Source: Alphaproteobacteria bacterium (lineage in GTDB: Bacteria; Pseudomonadota; Alphaproteobacteria; SHVZ01). From it: a stretch of DNA of 39,467 bases. Position 1 is the first letter of the stretch; every line of letters begins with the position of its first letter. The stretch spans positions 1 through 39,467 of the forward strand of contig SHVZ01000023.1 in assembly GCA_009694025.1 (NCBI GenBank), read 5' to 3'. Shown here one piece after another: positions 6,893 to 15,339 of this stretch. The notes under the pieces were generated by a model, which worked only from the letters and a program-made list of their open reading frames with translations, did no database searches and had not been told where the DNA came from. The translations under genes and the position numbers were made by a program.

Positions 6893-7837
6893 TCAGCCGC
6901 CGGCGATGCCCTGGGCGTTGACATAGAGCGCGTAGAGTCCGTGGCTTGCCGCCATGAACAGGCGGTTGCGGTGGCGACCACCGAAGCAAACGTTGGCGCA
7001 GCGCTCCGGCAGATCGATGTGTCCGATCGGCTTCCCCGAGGGCGAGAACACGCGGACGCCGTCGAGGTCGGGGCTACCCATGCCCCAACCGCACCAGAGA
7101 TTGCCGTCGACGTCGACGCGGAAGCCATCGGGCGAGCCCCCGGCCCCCGCATCGATCAGCACCTTGCCCTTGCCGAGCTTGGCCCCGCCCGACGTGACCT
7201 CGAAGGCGCGGATGGTCCGGGTCGGCTCGTCGCGCGAGGCGACCACGTAGAGGATCTTCTCGTCGGGCGAGAAGGCGAGGCCGTTGGGGCCGGGAACGTC
7301 GTCGACCATCACCGCGAGCTTCCCGGTCTCGGCGTCGAGGCGATAGACCGCCGGTTTGTTCTCGGACTCGTCCTTATGCCCCTCGTAGTAGCCGAGGATG
7401 CCGAACAACGGGTCGGTGAACCAGATCGCGCCGTCGGAGGCCACGACGACGTCGTTCGGCGAGTTGAGCTTGCGCCCGCCATAGGCGTCGGCCAGCACGG
7501 TCAGGGCGCCGTCGTACTCGGTGCGGGTGACGCGGCGGGAATCGTGCTCGCATGTGATCAGGCGGCCCTGGCGGTCGCGGGTATTGCCGTTGGCGTTGTT
7601 CGACGGCTTCCGGAACGCGGACACTGCGCCGGTCTCCTCGTCCCAGCGGAGGATCCGGTTGTTGGGGATGTCGCTCCACAGGAGGAAGCGGCCGTCGCCG
7701 AACCACACCGGGCCTTCCGCCCAGCGGCAGCCCGTGTACAGGCGCTCGACCGAGGCGAGCGCCAGCCGGTACTTGCCGAATTCCACATCCAGCACGCGCA
7801 CCGCCGGATCGGGATAGCGCTCATTCGGCTGCCACAT
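6893..7837 (-). CDS. SMP-30/gluconolactonase/LRE-like beta-propeller protein
   Basis: A 314-residue six-bladed beta-propeller of the SMP-30/gluconolactonase family, metal-dependent enzymes that open sugar lactones. Expected metal-site residues are visible: Glu41 in WAEGPVWFG, Asn128 in NSPNDVVV, Asn185 in GPNGLAFSPD and Asp237 in GSPDGFRVDVDGNLW. Length is normal. The start MWQPNERYPD is preceded by AGGAG at about 9 bases. There is no signal peptide. It is the first gene of a two-gene unit with the VanX-like dipeptidase (one-base spacing), an unusual partnership for a lactonase. It diverges from the aldo/keto reductase gene with 103 bp between starts, so one regulatory region may serve both. 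Substrate is not readable. Confidence 0.87.
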   Translation of the reverse strand: MWQPNERYPDPAVRVLDVEFGKYRLALASVERLYTGCRWAEGPVWFGDGRFLLWSDIPNNRILRWDEETGAVSAFRKPSNNANGNTRDRQGRLITCEHDSRRVTRTEYDGALTVLADAYGGRKLNSPNDVVVASDGAIWFTDPLFGILGYYEGHKDESENKPAVYRLDAETGKLAVMVDDVPGPNGLAFSPDEKILYVVASRDEPTRTIRAFEVTSGGAKLGKGKVLIDAGAGGSPDGFRVDVDGNLWCGWGMGSPDLDGVRVFSPSGKPIGHIDLPERCANVCFGGRHRNRLFMAASHGLYALYVNAQGIAGG

Positions 7838-7940
7838 CGTCTTGTCTCCTGTTCGGGGAATTCCGTCGGATATCGGTGTCGCTTGCAGGGAGAGGCGGCC
7901 GGGGGGACCGTGCCCCGGACCACGATCATCGGATGTTCCC

Positions 7941-8909
7941 ATGGACTATGTCACGCTCGGCAGGACGGGACTCAAGGTCGGCGTCGCCGGTCTCGGCTGC
8001 GGCGGCTTCAGCCGGCTCGGCCTCGGCACCGGCAAGACCGAGGCCGAAGCCGTCGCGCTGGTGAAGCGCGCCGTCGATCTCGGCGTCACCCTGTTCGACA
8101 CCGCCGCCGCCTACGGCACCGAGGCGGTGGTCGGCGAGGGCCTGGCCGGCGTCCGCGACCGTGTCGTCATCACCACGAAGGCGAATATCCTCGACGGCGA
8201 CAAGCGTCTTGGCCCCGACAAGGCGGTCGCCAGCCTCGACAACTCGCTCCGCCTCCTGCGCACCGACCATGTCGACGTCTTCCAGCTCCATGGCGTCCGC
8301 GCCGCCGACTACGACTACGCGGTGGAGACGATCGTGCCGGCGCTCCGACGCGAGCAGGCGAAGGGCAAGTTCAGGTACCTCGGCCTCACCGAAGGGGCGG
8401 CCAGGGACCATCGCGCCGAGATGCTCGGCCGCGCCGTCAAGGACGATCACTGGGACACCGCGATGCTGGCCTTCCACATGATGCATCAGCATGCCCGCAA
8501 GGCGGTGCTGCCCGGGACCATGGCGAAGAAGATCGGCACGCTGGTGATGTTCGCCGTCCGCAACATCTTCGCCAGGCCCGAGCGCGTGTCGGCGGCGATG
8601 AAGGAGCTGGCGGCGGCGGGGAAGGTGCCGCAGTCGCTGGCGGACACGCCGGAACCGCTGGGATTCCTCCTCCATGAGGGCGGCGCCTCGAGCCTGACCG
8701 ATGCCGCCTACCGCTTCGCCCGTTACGAGCCGGGGGTCGATGTCGTGCTGTTCGGCACCGGCGACGCGAAGCACATGGAGGCGAACGTCGCCTCGCTGCT
8801 GAAGCCACCGTTGCCGGCCGCTGACCGCCAGCGGTTGATCGACCTGTTCGGCCATCTCCTCGGCGTCGGGCTCGTCGGCGCCGCGCCGCCGCAAGCGAAG
8901 GCGGGATAA
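7941..8909 (+). CDS. Aldo/keto reductase
   Basis: A 322-residue NAD(P)H-dependent oxidoreductase of the aldo/keto reductase superfamily (TIM barrel). The catalytic tetrad is visible: Asp53 and Tyr58 in FDTAAAYG, Lys80 in VITTKANIL and His117 in VFQLHGV. The opening MDYVTLGRTGLKVGVAGLGC is typical of the bacterial AKR groups that act on sugars and small aldehydes. The usual C-terminal cofactor segment appears as VDVVLFGTGDAKHMEAN. It diverges from the SMP-30-like gene and converges, with a 7-bp gap, on the FAD/Fe-S dehydrogenase. Next to a lactonase homolog a sugar substrate is plausible, but this is inference from position only. Confidence 0.88.
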   Translation: MDYVTLGRTGLKVGVAGLGCGGFSRLGLGTGKTEAEAVALVKRAVDLGVTLFDTAAAYGTEAVVGEGLAGVRDRVVITTKANILDGDKRLGPDKAVASLDNSLRLLRTDHVDVFQLHGVRAADYDYAVETIVPALRREQAKGKFRYLGLTEGAARDHRAEMLGRAVKDDHWDTAMLAFHMMHQHARKAVLPGTMAKKIGTLVMFAVRNIFARPERVSAAMKELAAAGKVPQSLADTPEPLGFLLHEGGASSLTDAAYRFARYEPGVDVVLFGTGDAKHMEANVASLLKPPLPAADRQRLIDLFGHLLGVGLVGAAPPQAKAG

Positions 8910-8916
8910 CGCCGAC

Positions 8917-11829
8917 CTATCGTAGCGCCTGCGCGAGAACGCGGGCGATGTGGACGGCTTTGCGGCCGCTGCCGTCGGCGATCTGATGGCGGCAGGAGGT
9001 GCCGTCGGCGACCAGCAGCGCGTCGGGACCGCCCGAGCGGATCGCCGGCAGCATCGTCAGCTCCGCCATCTTCATCGAGACGTCGTAGTGCTTGGCCTCA
9101 TAGCCGAAGGCGCCGGCCATGCCGCAGCAGCCGGACTCGATCGCCTGCACGTCGAGCCCGGGAATCTGCTTGAGCAGCGTCAGGGTCGGCTTGAAGGCAT
9201 CGAAGGCCTTCTGGTGGCAGTGGCCATGCACCAGGGCCCGATTCTGGGGGATCGCCCGCAGCGCCAGCCGGCCGCGCCCCGCCGCCTGCTCGCGGACAAG
9301 AAACTCCTCGAACAGCATCGTCCGGCCGGCGAGCCGTCGGGCGTCCTCGCCCGGCAGCAGCGCCTCGACCTCGTCGCGCAGCGTAAACAGGCAGGAGGGT
9401 TCCAGTCCGACGATCGGCAGCCCCTCGGCGACGTGGGGACGCAGCGCCTCGATCATCCGTCGGGCTTCGGTGCGCGCCTCCTCGACCAACCCGGCTGCCA
9501 GAAACGTACGGCCGCAGCAGAGCGGCGGGCCCGACTCCCCGCCGGCGATGACGACCTCATAGCCGGCGGCCCGGAGCACGGCGATCGCGGCATGGGCGTT
9601 CTCCGGCTCGAACCACCGGTTGAAGGTGTCGACCAGCAGGACGACCCGGGGCGCGCCGGGGCGCGTCGTGGGGCCACCATCCAGCGCCGTGCGGAACGGC
9701 CGGGGGCTCCAGGCGGGCAGCGAACGCCGTGCGCTGAATCCGATCCAGCGCTCGGAAAGCCATGCCAGCGCCGGCACTCTGTCGCGGAGGGCGAGCAGGC
9801 CGCGGAGCTTCGAGGCGAAGGGGGCATAACGCGGCAAGTAGGCGACCAGCCGGTCGAACAGCCTGAGGCCGTGGCGGCGGCGGTAGTGGTTGAGGAACTC
9901 CGTCTTCATCCGCGCCATGTCGACGCCGGTCGGACACTCGCGTTTGCAGCCCTTGCAGCCGACGCAGAGGTCCATGGTCTCGTAGAGCGCGTCCGAGGTC
10001 AGGGCGTCGCGGCCAAGCTGACCGGAGAGGGCGAGGCGGAGCGTGTTGGCGCGGCCGCGGGTCAGGTGCTGCTCGTCTCCGGTGGCGCGGAAGGACGGGC
10101 ACATGACGCCGGCATCGAACTTCCGGCAATGGCCGTTGTTGTTGCACATCTCGACCGCGCCGGCGAAGCCGCCGGGTTCGGGCCAGGCGAGCGCCGGGGT
10201 GAACGGCGCCGGCTGGTAGCGGGGGCCGAAGCGGAAGAGGCGCCGGTCGTCCATGCGGGACGGGCGGACGATCTTGCCGGGGTTCATCAGCCCCTTGGGG
10301 TCGAAGAGGTCCTTGATCTCCTCGAAGGCGCGGGTGAGGCGCGGGCCGAAGAAAGGCGCAATCCATTCCGAGCGCACGAGCCCGTCGCCGTGCTCGCCCG
10401 AATAGGCGCCCTTGTATTCGCGGACGAAGGCGGCCGCCTCCTCGGCGATCGCCCGCATCTTCTTCGGCCCCTCCTCGGTCTTCATGTTGAGGATGGGCCG
10501 CACGTGCAGGCAGCCGACCGAGGCGTGCGCGTACCAGGTGCCCTTGGTGCCGTGCTTCTCGAACACCTCGGTCAGGCGTCGTGTGTATTCGGCGAGATGC
10601 TCCAGCGGCACCGCGCAATCCTCGATGAAGCTGACCGGCTTCCCGTCGCCCTTCATCGACATCATGATGTTGAGGCCGGCCTTGCGGACCTCCCAGATAT
10701 CCCGTTGCAGACCCGGATCGGTCACCTCGACCACGCCGCCCGGCAATCCGAGGTCGCCGAGGAGGGCGACGAGGTCCTTGAGCCTGGCGACCTCCGCGTC
10801 GCGGTCGTCGCCGGCGAACTCGACCAGGAGGATGGCCTCCGGCTCGCCCTTGAGGAACGTCGCGACGGTGCCGGCGAAGGCCGGGTTCAGGCGCGCCAGC
10901 TCGATCATCGTGCGGTCGACCAGCTCGACCGCCGTGGGGCCGAGGCCGACGATATGCCGGGTCAGGTCCATCGCCTGGTAGAAGGTCGGGAAGTGGCAGA
11001 CGCCAAGGGCGCGATGCCGGGGCAGCGGCGCGAGCTTCAAATGGAGGCGCCGCGAGAAGGCCAGCGTGCCTTCCGATCCCACCAGCAGATGGGCGAGGTT
11101 GTGGCCCTCCGGGCGCACGGTCTCCAGATTATAGCCGCCGACCCGGCGCAGCAGCTTCGGGTAGCGCGCCTCGATTTCCTCGGCTTCGCGGGCGGCGATG
11201 TCGCGGATGCGCCCGGCGATGTCGACCAGGCGGGAGGGGCCTGAGAGCCCGGCCAGGTTGCCGCCGATCTCGCCGAAATAGGCCTGGGTGCCGTCGGCGA
11301 GCACGGCGTCGATGCCGAGCACGTTGTGCACCATGTTGCCGTAGCGGATCGAGCGCGAGCCGCAGGAGTTGTTGCCGGCCATGCCGCCGATGGTCGCCTG
11401 GGCGCTGGTCGAGACGTCGACCGGGAACCAGAGGCCGTGGGGCTTGAGGAAGGCGTTCAGATGGTCGAGGACCACGCCCGGCTGGACGGTGACGCTCGCC
11501 GCCTGCTTGTCGAAGCCGATGATTTGGTTGAGGTGGCGGGCGGCGTCGAGGACCACCGCCTCGCCGACGGTCTGGCCGCATTGGGAGGTGCCGGCGCCGC
11601 GCGGCAGTATCGGGACGCCTTCGTCGGCGGCGATCGCGATGGCGGCCGCGGCGTCCGCCTCGTCGACGGGGATCACCACGCCGATCGGGTCGATCTGATA
11701 GATCGAGGCGTCGGTGGCATAGCGCCCGCGGCTGGCCGCGTCGAACAGGACCTTGCCGCGGAGCTCGCGCCGGAGCCGCGCCTGCAGCCGTGATCCGGCT
11801 CCGGTTCCGCCCCGCGTCTCGATCCCCAT
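8917..11829 (-). CDS. FAD- and Fe-S-containing D-2-hydroxyacid dehydrogenase (YdiJ / D-2-hydroxyglutarate type)
   Basis: A 970-residue fusion. Residues about 40-270 are an FAD-binding PCMH domain (PILPRGAGTSQCGQTVG, then GGMAGNNSCGSRSIRYG); about 275-525 is the FAD-linked oxidase C-terminal domain with the GEHGDGLVRSEW motif. Next come Fe-S motifs: Cys562, Cys568 and Cys577, then CVGCKGCKRECP at 622-633. Two CCG half-domains follow (PLCCGRTF and ESGCCGMAGAFG). This is the YdiJ architecture; characterised relatives oxidise D-2-hydroxyglutarate or similar D-2-hydroxyacids and pass electrons to the respiratory chain. The ATG has GGGAGAAAGG upstream. It diverges, with 69 bp between starts, from a serine-glyoxylate aminotransferase, so a C2/C3 hydroxyacid substrate is also possible. 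Exact substrate undetermined. Confidence 0.88.
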   Translation of the reverse strand: MGIETRGGTGAGSRLQARLRRELRGKVLFDAASRGRYATDASIYQIDPIGVVIPVDEADAAAAIAIAADEGVPILPRGAGTSQCGQTVGEAVVLDAARHLNQIIGFDKQAASVTVQPGVVLDHLNAFLKPHGLWFPVDVSTSAQATIGGMAGNNSCGSRSIRYGNMVHNVLGIDAVLADGTQAYFGEIGGNLAGLSGPSRLVDIAGRIRDIAAREAEEIEARYPKLLRRVGGYNLETVRPEGHNLAHLLVGSEGTLAFSRRLHLKLAPLPRHRALGVCHFPTFYQAMDLTRHIVGLGPTAVELVDRTMIELARLNPAFAGTVATFLKGEPEAILLVEFAGDDRDAEVARLKDLVALLGDLGLPGGVVEVTDPGLQRDIWEVRKAGLNIMMSMKGDGKPVSFIEDCAVPLEHLAEYTRRLTEVFEKHGTKGTWYAHASVGCLHVRPILNMKTEEGPKKMRAIAEEAAAFVREYKGAYSGEHGDGLVRSEWIAPFFGPRLTRAFEEIKDLFDPKGLMNPGKIVRPSRMDDRRLFRFGPRYQPAPFTPALAWPEPGGFAGAVEMCNNNGHCRKFDAGVMCPSFRATGDEQHLTRGRANTLRLALSGQLGRDALTSDALYETMDLCVGCKGCKRECPTGVDMARMKTEFLNHYRRRHGLRLFDRLVAYLPRYAPFASKLRGLLALRDRVPALAWLSERWIGFSARRSLPAWSPRPFRTALDGGPTTRPGAPRVVLLVDTFNRWFEPENAHAAIAVLRAAGYEVVIAGGESGPPLCCGRTFLAAGLVEEARTEARRMIEALRPHVAEGLPIVGLEPSCLFTLRDEVEALLPGEDARRLAGRTMLFEEFLVREQAAGRGRLALRAIPQNRALVHGHCHQKAFDAFKPTLTLLKQIPGLDVQAIESGCCGMAGAFGYEAKHYDVSMKMAELTMLPAIRSGGPDALLVADGTSCRHQIADGSGRKAVHIARVLAQALR

Positions 11830-11898
11830 GATGCGCCTTTCTCCCGATCCGGCCCGGCCTTAAGATTACAGCCCACGTCGAGAGAGCGGAACCTCGCC

Positions 11899-13116
11899 AT
11901 GTTCAAGCTGAGCAACGCCCCGAGCGGCCGGCATTTCCTGCAGATCCCCGGGCCGACCAACGTGCCGGACCGCGTGCTCCGCGCCATCGATCACCCGACC
12001 ATCGACCACCGCGGGCCCGAATTCGGGGCGCTCGGCCGCAAGATCCTCTCCGAGATCAAGGCGATCTTCCAGACCCGGGGCGACGTGGTGATCTACCCGG
12101 CCTCCGGCACCGGGGCGTGGGAGGCGGCGCTGGTCAACACGCTCTCGGCCGGCGACCGGGTGCTGATGTTCGAAACCGGGCACTTCGCCGCCCTCTGGCG
12201 CGAGTTGGCCGAGCGGCTCGGGCTCACCGTCGACTTCGTTCCCGGCGACTGGCGCCACGGCGTCGATCCCAAGCTGGTCGAGGCGAAGCTGGCCGAGGAC
12301 CGCGGCCACGCGATCAAGGCGGTGATGGCCGTCCACAACGAGACCTCGACCGGGGTCGCGAGCCGGATCGGCGACGCCCGCCGCGCCATCGATGCCGCGC
12401 ATCATCCGGCCCTGTTCATGGTCGACACCATTTCCTCGCTCGCCTCGATCGACTACCGCCACGACGAATGGGGCGTCGACGTCACCGTCGCCGGCTCGCA
12501 GAAGGGCCTGATGCTGCCGCCCGGATTGTCGTTCAACGCCATCAGCGCCAAGGCGCTCGCCGCGCACAAGACCGCGAAGCTGCCGCGGAGCTACTGGGAT
12601 TGGAGCACGATGCTGGCGGCGAACAAGACCGGCTACTTCCCGTATACGCCGGCGACCAACCTCCTCTACGGCCTCAACGAGGCGATCGAGATGCTGCTGG
12701 AGGAAGGTCTCCCGAACGTGTTCGCCCGGCATGACCGCCATGCCGAGGCGACAAGGCGGGCGGTCCGCGCCTGGGGGCTCGAGCTCCTCTGCGTCAACCC
12801 GGCGGAATACTCGAGCTCGCTCACCGCGGTCCTGATGCCGGCCGGGCACAATGCGGATGAGTTCCGGAAGAAGACGCTGGCCGCCTACGATCTCTCGCTC
12901 GGCGCCGGCCTGACCAAGGTCGCCGGCAAGGTGTTCCGCATCGGCCACCTCGGCAGCTTCAACGACCTGATGCTGATGGGCACGCTCGCCGGCGTCGAGA
13001 TGGGGCTGGCGCTGGCGGCGGTTCCCCATTCGGCCGGCGGCGTCCAGGCGGCGATCGACTTCCTCGCCGGCAAGGCGGAAAAGGCCGCGGGAGCGCCGAA
13101 GCGCTCGGTCGCCTGA
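11899..13116 (+). CDS. Serine-glyoxylate aminotransferase-like class V PLP enzyme
   Basis: A 405-residue fold-type I, class V aminotransferase. The opening HFLQIPGPTNVPDRVLRAID is characteristic of serine-glyoxylate and alanine-glyoxylate aminotransferases. Further marks are YPASGTGAWEAAL, AVHNETSTGV, FMVDTISSLAS and the PLP lysine Lys202 in VAGSQKGLMLPPGL. The family transfers the amino group of serine to glyoxylate, giving hydroxypyruvate and glycine, in one-carbon assimilation or photorespiration-like salvage. No other serine-cycle genes are in the window, so use in glyoxylate detoxification is equally possible. It is divergent from the FAD/Fe-S hydroxyacid dehydrogenase and converges, 4 bp apart, on the GAF gene. 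Family assignment strong, exact donor moderate. Confidence 0.88.
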   Translation: MFKLSNAPSGRHFLQIPGPTNVPDRVLRAIDHPTIDHRGPEFGALGRKILSEIKAIFQTRGDVVIYPASGTGAWEAALVNTLSAGDRVLMFETGHFAALWRELAERLGLTVDFVPGDWRHGVDPKLVEAKLAEDRGHAIKAVMAVHNETSTGVASRIGDARRAIDAAHHPALFMVDTISSLASIDYRHDEWGVDVTVAGSQKGLMLPPGLSFNAISAKALAAHKTAKLPRSYWDWSTMLAANKTGYFPYTPATNLLYGLNEAIEMLLEEGLPNVFARHDRHAEATRRAVRAWGLELLCVNPAEYSSSLTAVLMPAGHNADEFRKKTLAAYDLSLGAGLTKVAGKVFRIGHLGSFNDLMLMGTLAGVEMGLALAAVPHSAGGVQAAIDFLAGKAEKAAGAPKRSVA

Positions 13117-13120
13117 AGGC

Positions 13121-13633
13121 CTACTTCATCTCCGCGATCATCGCCGGCGCGAGAAGTCCGGCCAGAACCTTCGCCCGCTCGACCTCCTTCTTTCCGTACA
13201 TGCCCTGGACGCCGGAGAGCGCGAGCGTGCCCAGCCGCCGGCCGCCGGCGGAGATCGGCGCGTTCAGGATGGCGGTGATGCCGAGCGAGAAGATCAGCTC
13301 GTAGTCGAAATAGGTGCGCTTGACCGCGGCCTTGTCCGGCGCCACGAACACTTGGCCCTTTTCCAGTTTCCGCTGGTTGACGGAGGCAGGGTCGATCGGC
13401 TTCCGGCCGCCGACCGGATAGGACTTCCGGTTGCTGGTGTGGACGCGCTCGACCTGCTTGTCGGCCTCGACGTATCGGAGGATGGTGAACATGGTGAAGC
13501 CGCAGACCTCCTTCGCCAGCTTCTCGACCGCCTTGTAGACCTTGGCGCGGTCGCCCTTCATGCTGAGGGCCATGACCTTGGTCACGTCCTTGACGGTCAG
13601 GTCGCGTTTCTTGGGTTTCATCGTCTTCCTCAT
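13121..13633 (-). CDS. GAF-domain protein
   Basis: A 170-residue soluble protein with a single GAF domain (about residues 40-165; for example CGFTMFTILRY, SLGITAILNAPISAGGRRLG and the ending LAGLLAPAMIAEMK). GAF domains bind small ligands or chromophores, and stand-alone copies usually have unknown roles. The lysine-rich N-terminus (MRKTMKPKKRDLT) is not part of the fold. The ATG at 13633 overlaps the stop of the LivM remnant (ATGA), so translation is coupled to the upstream transporter remnant. No output domain is attached, so it is not by itself a phosphodiesterase, cyclase or kinase. Confidence 0.8.
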   Translation of the reverse strand: MRKTMKPKKRDLTVKDVTKVMALSMKGDRAKVYKAVEKLAKEVCGFTMFTILRYVEADKQVERVHTSNRKSYPVGGRKPIDPASVNQRKLEKGQVFVAPDKAAVKRTYFDYELIFSLGITAILNAPISAGGRRLGTLALSGVQGMYGKKEVERAKVLAGLLAPAMIAEMK

Positions 13634-13896
13634 CTGACTCTTTCGATGGCGACCGCTGCTTCCGGCGGTGCGGTGGGCAGCGGAGGTTGCGGGATGCGTT
13701 CAGGCACGAGGCCCTTGGCGTAGAAACGGAGCACGACCAGGAGGGCCGCCGCGATCAGGAACTCGCGGAGCGCCGCCCCCTGGACCGCCGAGAGGCCCGG
13801 CACCCACGGAATGACGAACCGGGTCGACTCCAGGAAGAAGACCACCACCACCGCGCCGACGACGGCGCCGATGCCCGTTGCCGTCAGGAGCCCCAC
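13630..13896 (-). pseudogene. C-terminal remnant of a LivM-type ABC permease
   Basis: An 88-codon frame can start at GTG 13896, inside the end of the LivG gene. Its translation has two hydrophobic segments (AVVGAVVVVFFLES and EFLIAAALLVVLRFYAKG) and ends LVPERIPQPP and a proline- and alanine-rich tail. That pattern matches the last part of LivM, the branched-chain amino-acid permease that normally has about 300 residues and ends in a ...LRFxxxGL motif. The first 200 or more residues are missing and the fragment sits after livG instead of before it, so I call it a remnant. It still has ATGA overlap with the GAF gene and a 13-bp overlap with livG, so it may be translated as a small membrane protein. 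Confidence 0.6.
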
Positions 13897-14654
13897 TTGC
13901 GCCGCCCCATATAGGCTTCCTGGACCGCCGGGTTCGCGGCCATCTCCTCGAAGCTGCCCTCGGCGAGGTGCCGGCCCTCGGCCAGGACGACGACGTGGTC
14001 GCAAAGCCGCGCCACCATGTCCATGTGGTGCTCGATCAACAGGATGGTGATGCCGTCGGCGACCAGGGCCTTCAGGTGCTCGCCGATCTCGCGGGCGAGC
14101 GTCGGGTTGACGCCGGCGACCGGCTCGTCGAGCAGGATCAGCTTCGGTTCGGTCATCAGCGCGCGGCCGATCTCCAGCAGCTTCTTCTGGCCGCTGGAGA
14201 GGTCCGAGGCGGGGTTACGGATGACCTGGAGGAGGTTGAGGCGGCGTGCGACGGCGACGGCGCGCTCGATCAGCACCTCCTCGCGAGCGAGCGCCCGCGG
14301 CAGGCGGAGCAGGGCCGGCAACATGTCCTCGCCCGGCTGGTTCGAGCCGTAGAGCAGGAGATTGTCGAGGACCGAGAGCCGGGGTAGGCCGCGGGCGATC
14401 TGGAAGGTGCGGACCAGGCCCAGGCGGGTGATCTGGTCCGGCCGGAGCCCGGCGATGTCGTGTCCGTCGAACACGATCCGGCCCCGGTCGGGCGGGATCA
14501 CGCCGGTGATGCAGTTGAACAGGGTCGTCTTGCCGGCGCCATTGGGGCCGATCAGCCCGGTGATCCGCCCGGCCTGAACCTCGAGGTCGACGCCCGTGAG
14601 CGCGTGGACGCCGTAGAAGCTGCGCTCGACCCGGGCAACCTCGAGAAGCGCCAT
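13884..14654 (-). CDS. ABC transporter ATP-binding protein, LivG type
   Basis: A 256-residue ATPase of the branched-chain amino-acid (HAAT) ABC family. Walker A is GPNGAGKTT (36-44), signature LSSGQ (152-156), Walker B LILLDEP (172-178), followed by the H-loop in LLIEHHMDMV. The LivG hallmark GLVRTFQIARGLPRLSVLDN (about 79-98) and the C-terminal ending EEMAANPAVQEAYMG are present. In a complete system LivG works with LivH, LivM, LivF and a LivJ/K binding protein. Only a membrane protein of unknown family lies upstream and a LivM tail downstream; no LivF, LivH or binding protein is here. The ATPase itself is intact, so it may serve permeases encoded elsewhere or be a leftover. Confidence 0.9.
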   Translation of the reverse strand: MALLEVARVERSFYGVHALTGVDLEVQAGRITGLIGPNGAGKTTLFNCITGVIPPDRGRIVFDGHDIAGLRPDQITRLGLVRTFQIARGLPRLSVLDNLLLYGSNQPGEDMLPALLRLPRALAREEVLIERAVAVARRLNLLQVIRNPASDLSSGQKKLLEIGRALMTEPKLILLDEPVAGVNPTLAREIGEHLKALVADGITILLIEHHMDMVARLCDHVVVLAEGRHLAEGSFEEMAANPAVQEAYMGRRKWGS

Positions 14655-14660
14655 GCAGGG

Positions 14661-15146
14661 TCAGCGCCGCGAGGCGAGGAGGCGCATGCCGGCCAGCATC
14701 CAGAGCGCGCCGCCGAGGCCGAAGACGCCGTTGTAGATCATGCTGCGCATCATGTTGGCGAGGATGAAGCCGTTGCCGAGCGGCTGGCCGCGCAGCGGCG
14801 CCAGGACGAACCAGTTGAAGGTCGAGATCACGAGGCTGCCGAAGACGAGGCCGGCGAGGGCCAGGCCGATCCCGCTTCGCGCCGCCGCCGGCAGCCGGGT
14901 CGAGACGAGGGCGAAAACGGTGAGCCATACGCCGCCCCAGAAGGCCAGGGAGATGAACTGCGGCACCCCCAGCGGGGCCACGGCGCGCATGGGGTAGGGC
15001 GGATTCGGCGCCAGACCGATCAGATGGGCGATGCCGATCGTCCCCTGATGGAAGGTCAGGACCGACAGGAAGCCGGCGACGAAGCCGATCGCCAGCCACG
15101 TCGGCAGCGAGATCGGGGTTGCGGGCGCATCGAGGGTTTCGGTCAT
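14661..15146 (-). CDS. Predicted four-helix membrane protein of unknown function
   Basis: A 161-residue protein with about four hydrophobic segments, starting WLAIGFVAGFLSVLTFHQG, then FISLAFWGGVWLTVFALV, GIGLALAGLVFGSLVIS and YNGVFGLGGALWMLAGM. I do not recognise the family. The start at 15146 has AGGGGA 6 bases upstream, better placed than for the alternative ATG at 15152. The stop is 6 bp before the LivG start, so the two are probably co-transcribed. It is shorter than any LivH or LivM permease and lacks their conserved motifs, so I do not call it a transporter subunit. It diverges from the acyl-CoA synthetase gene with 193 bp between starts. Confidence 0.7.
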   Translation of the reverse strand: MTETLDAPATPISLPTWLAIGFVAGFLSVLTFHQGTIGIAHLIGLAPNPPYPMRAVAPLGVPQFISLAFWGGVWLTVFALVSTRLPAAARSGIGLALAGLVFGSLVISTFNWFVLAPLRGQPLGNGFILANMMRSMIYNGVFGLGGALWMLAGMRLLASRR

Positions 15147-15339
15147 GGTCATTCCCCTGTAAGGCAGCGGAGCGGCAACCGTCGCTGCCCGACCATCGCA
15201 CACTGACATCGGACCCGACGCCCGACAAGCCCGGCCGGCGCCTGCACGGGGGCCTGTTTCTCGGCTTTAGCGTTCCGGTTGCCGTGGGGCGGGGAGCCGG
15301 CGAAGATTGATCATCGGGGATGACCGGGAGGCGTGGGTA

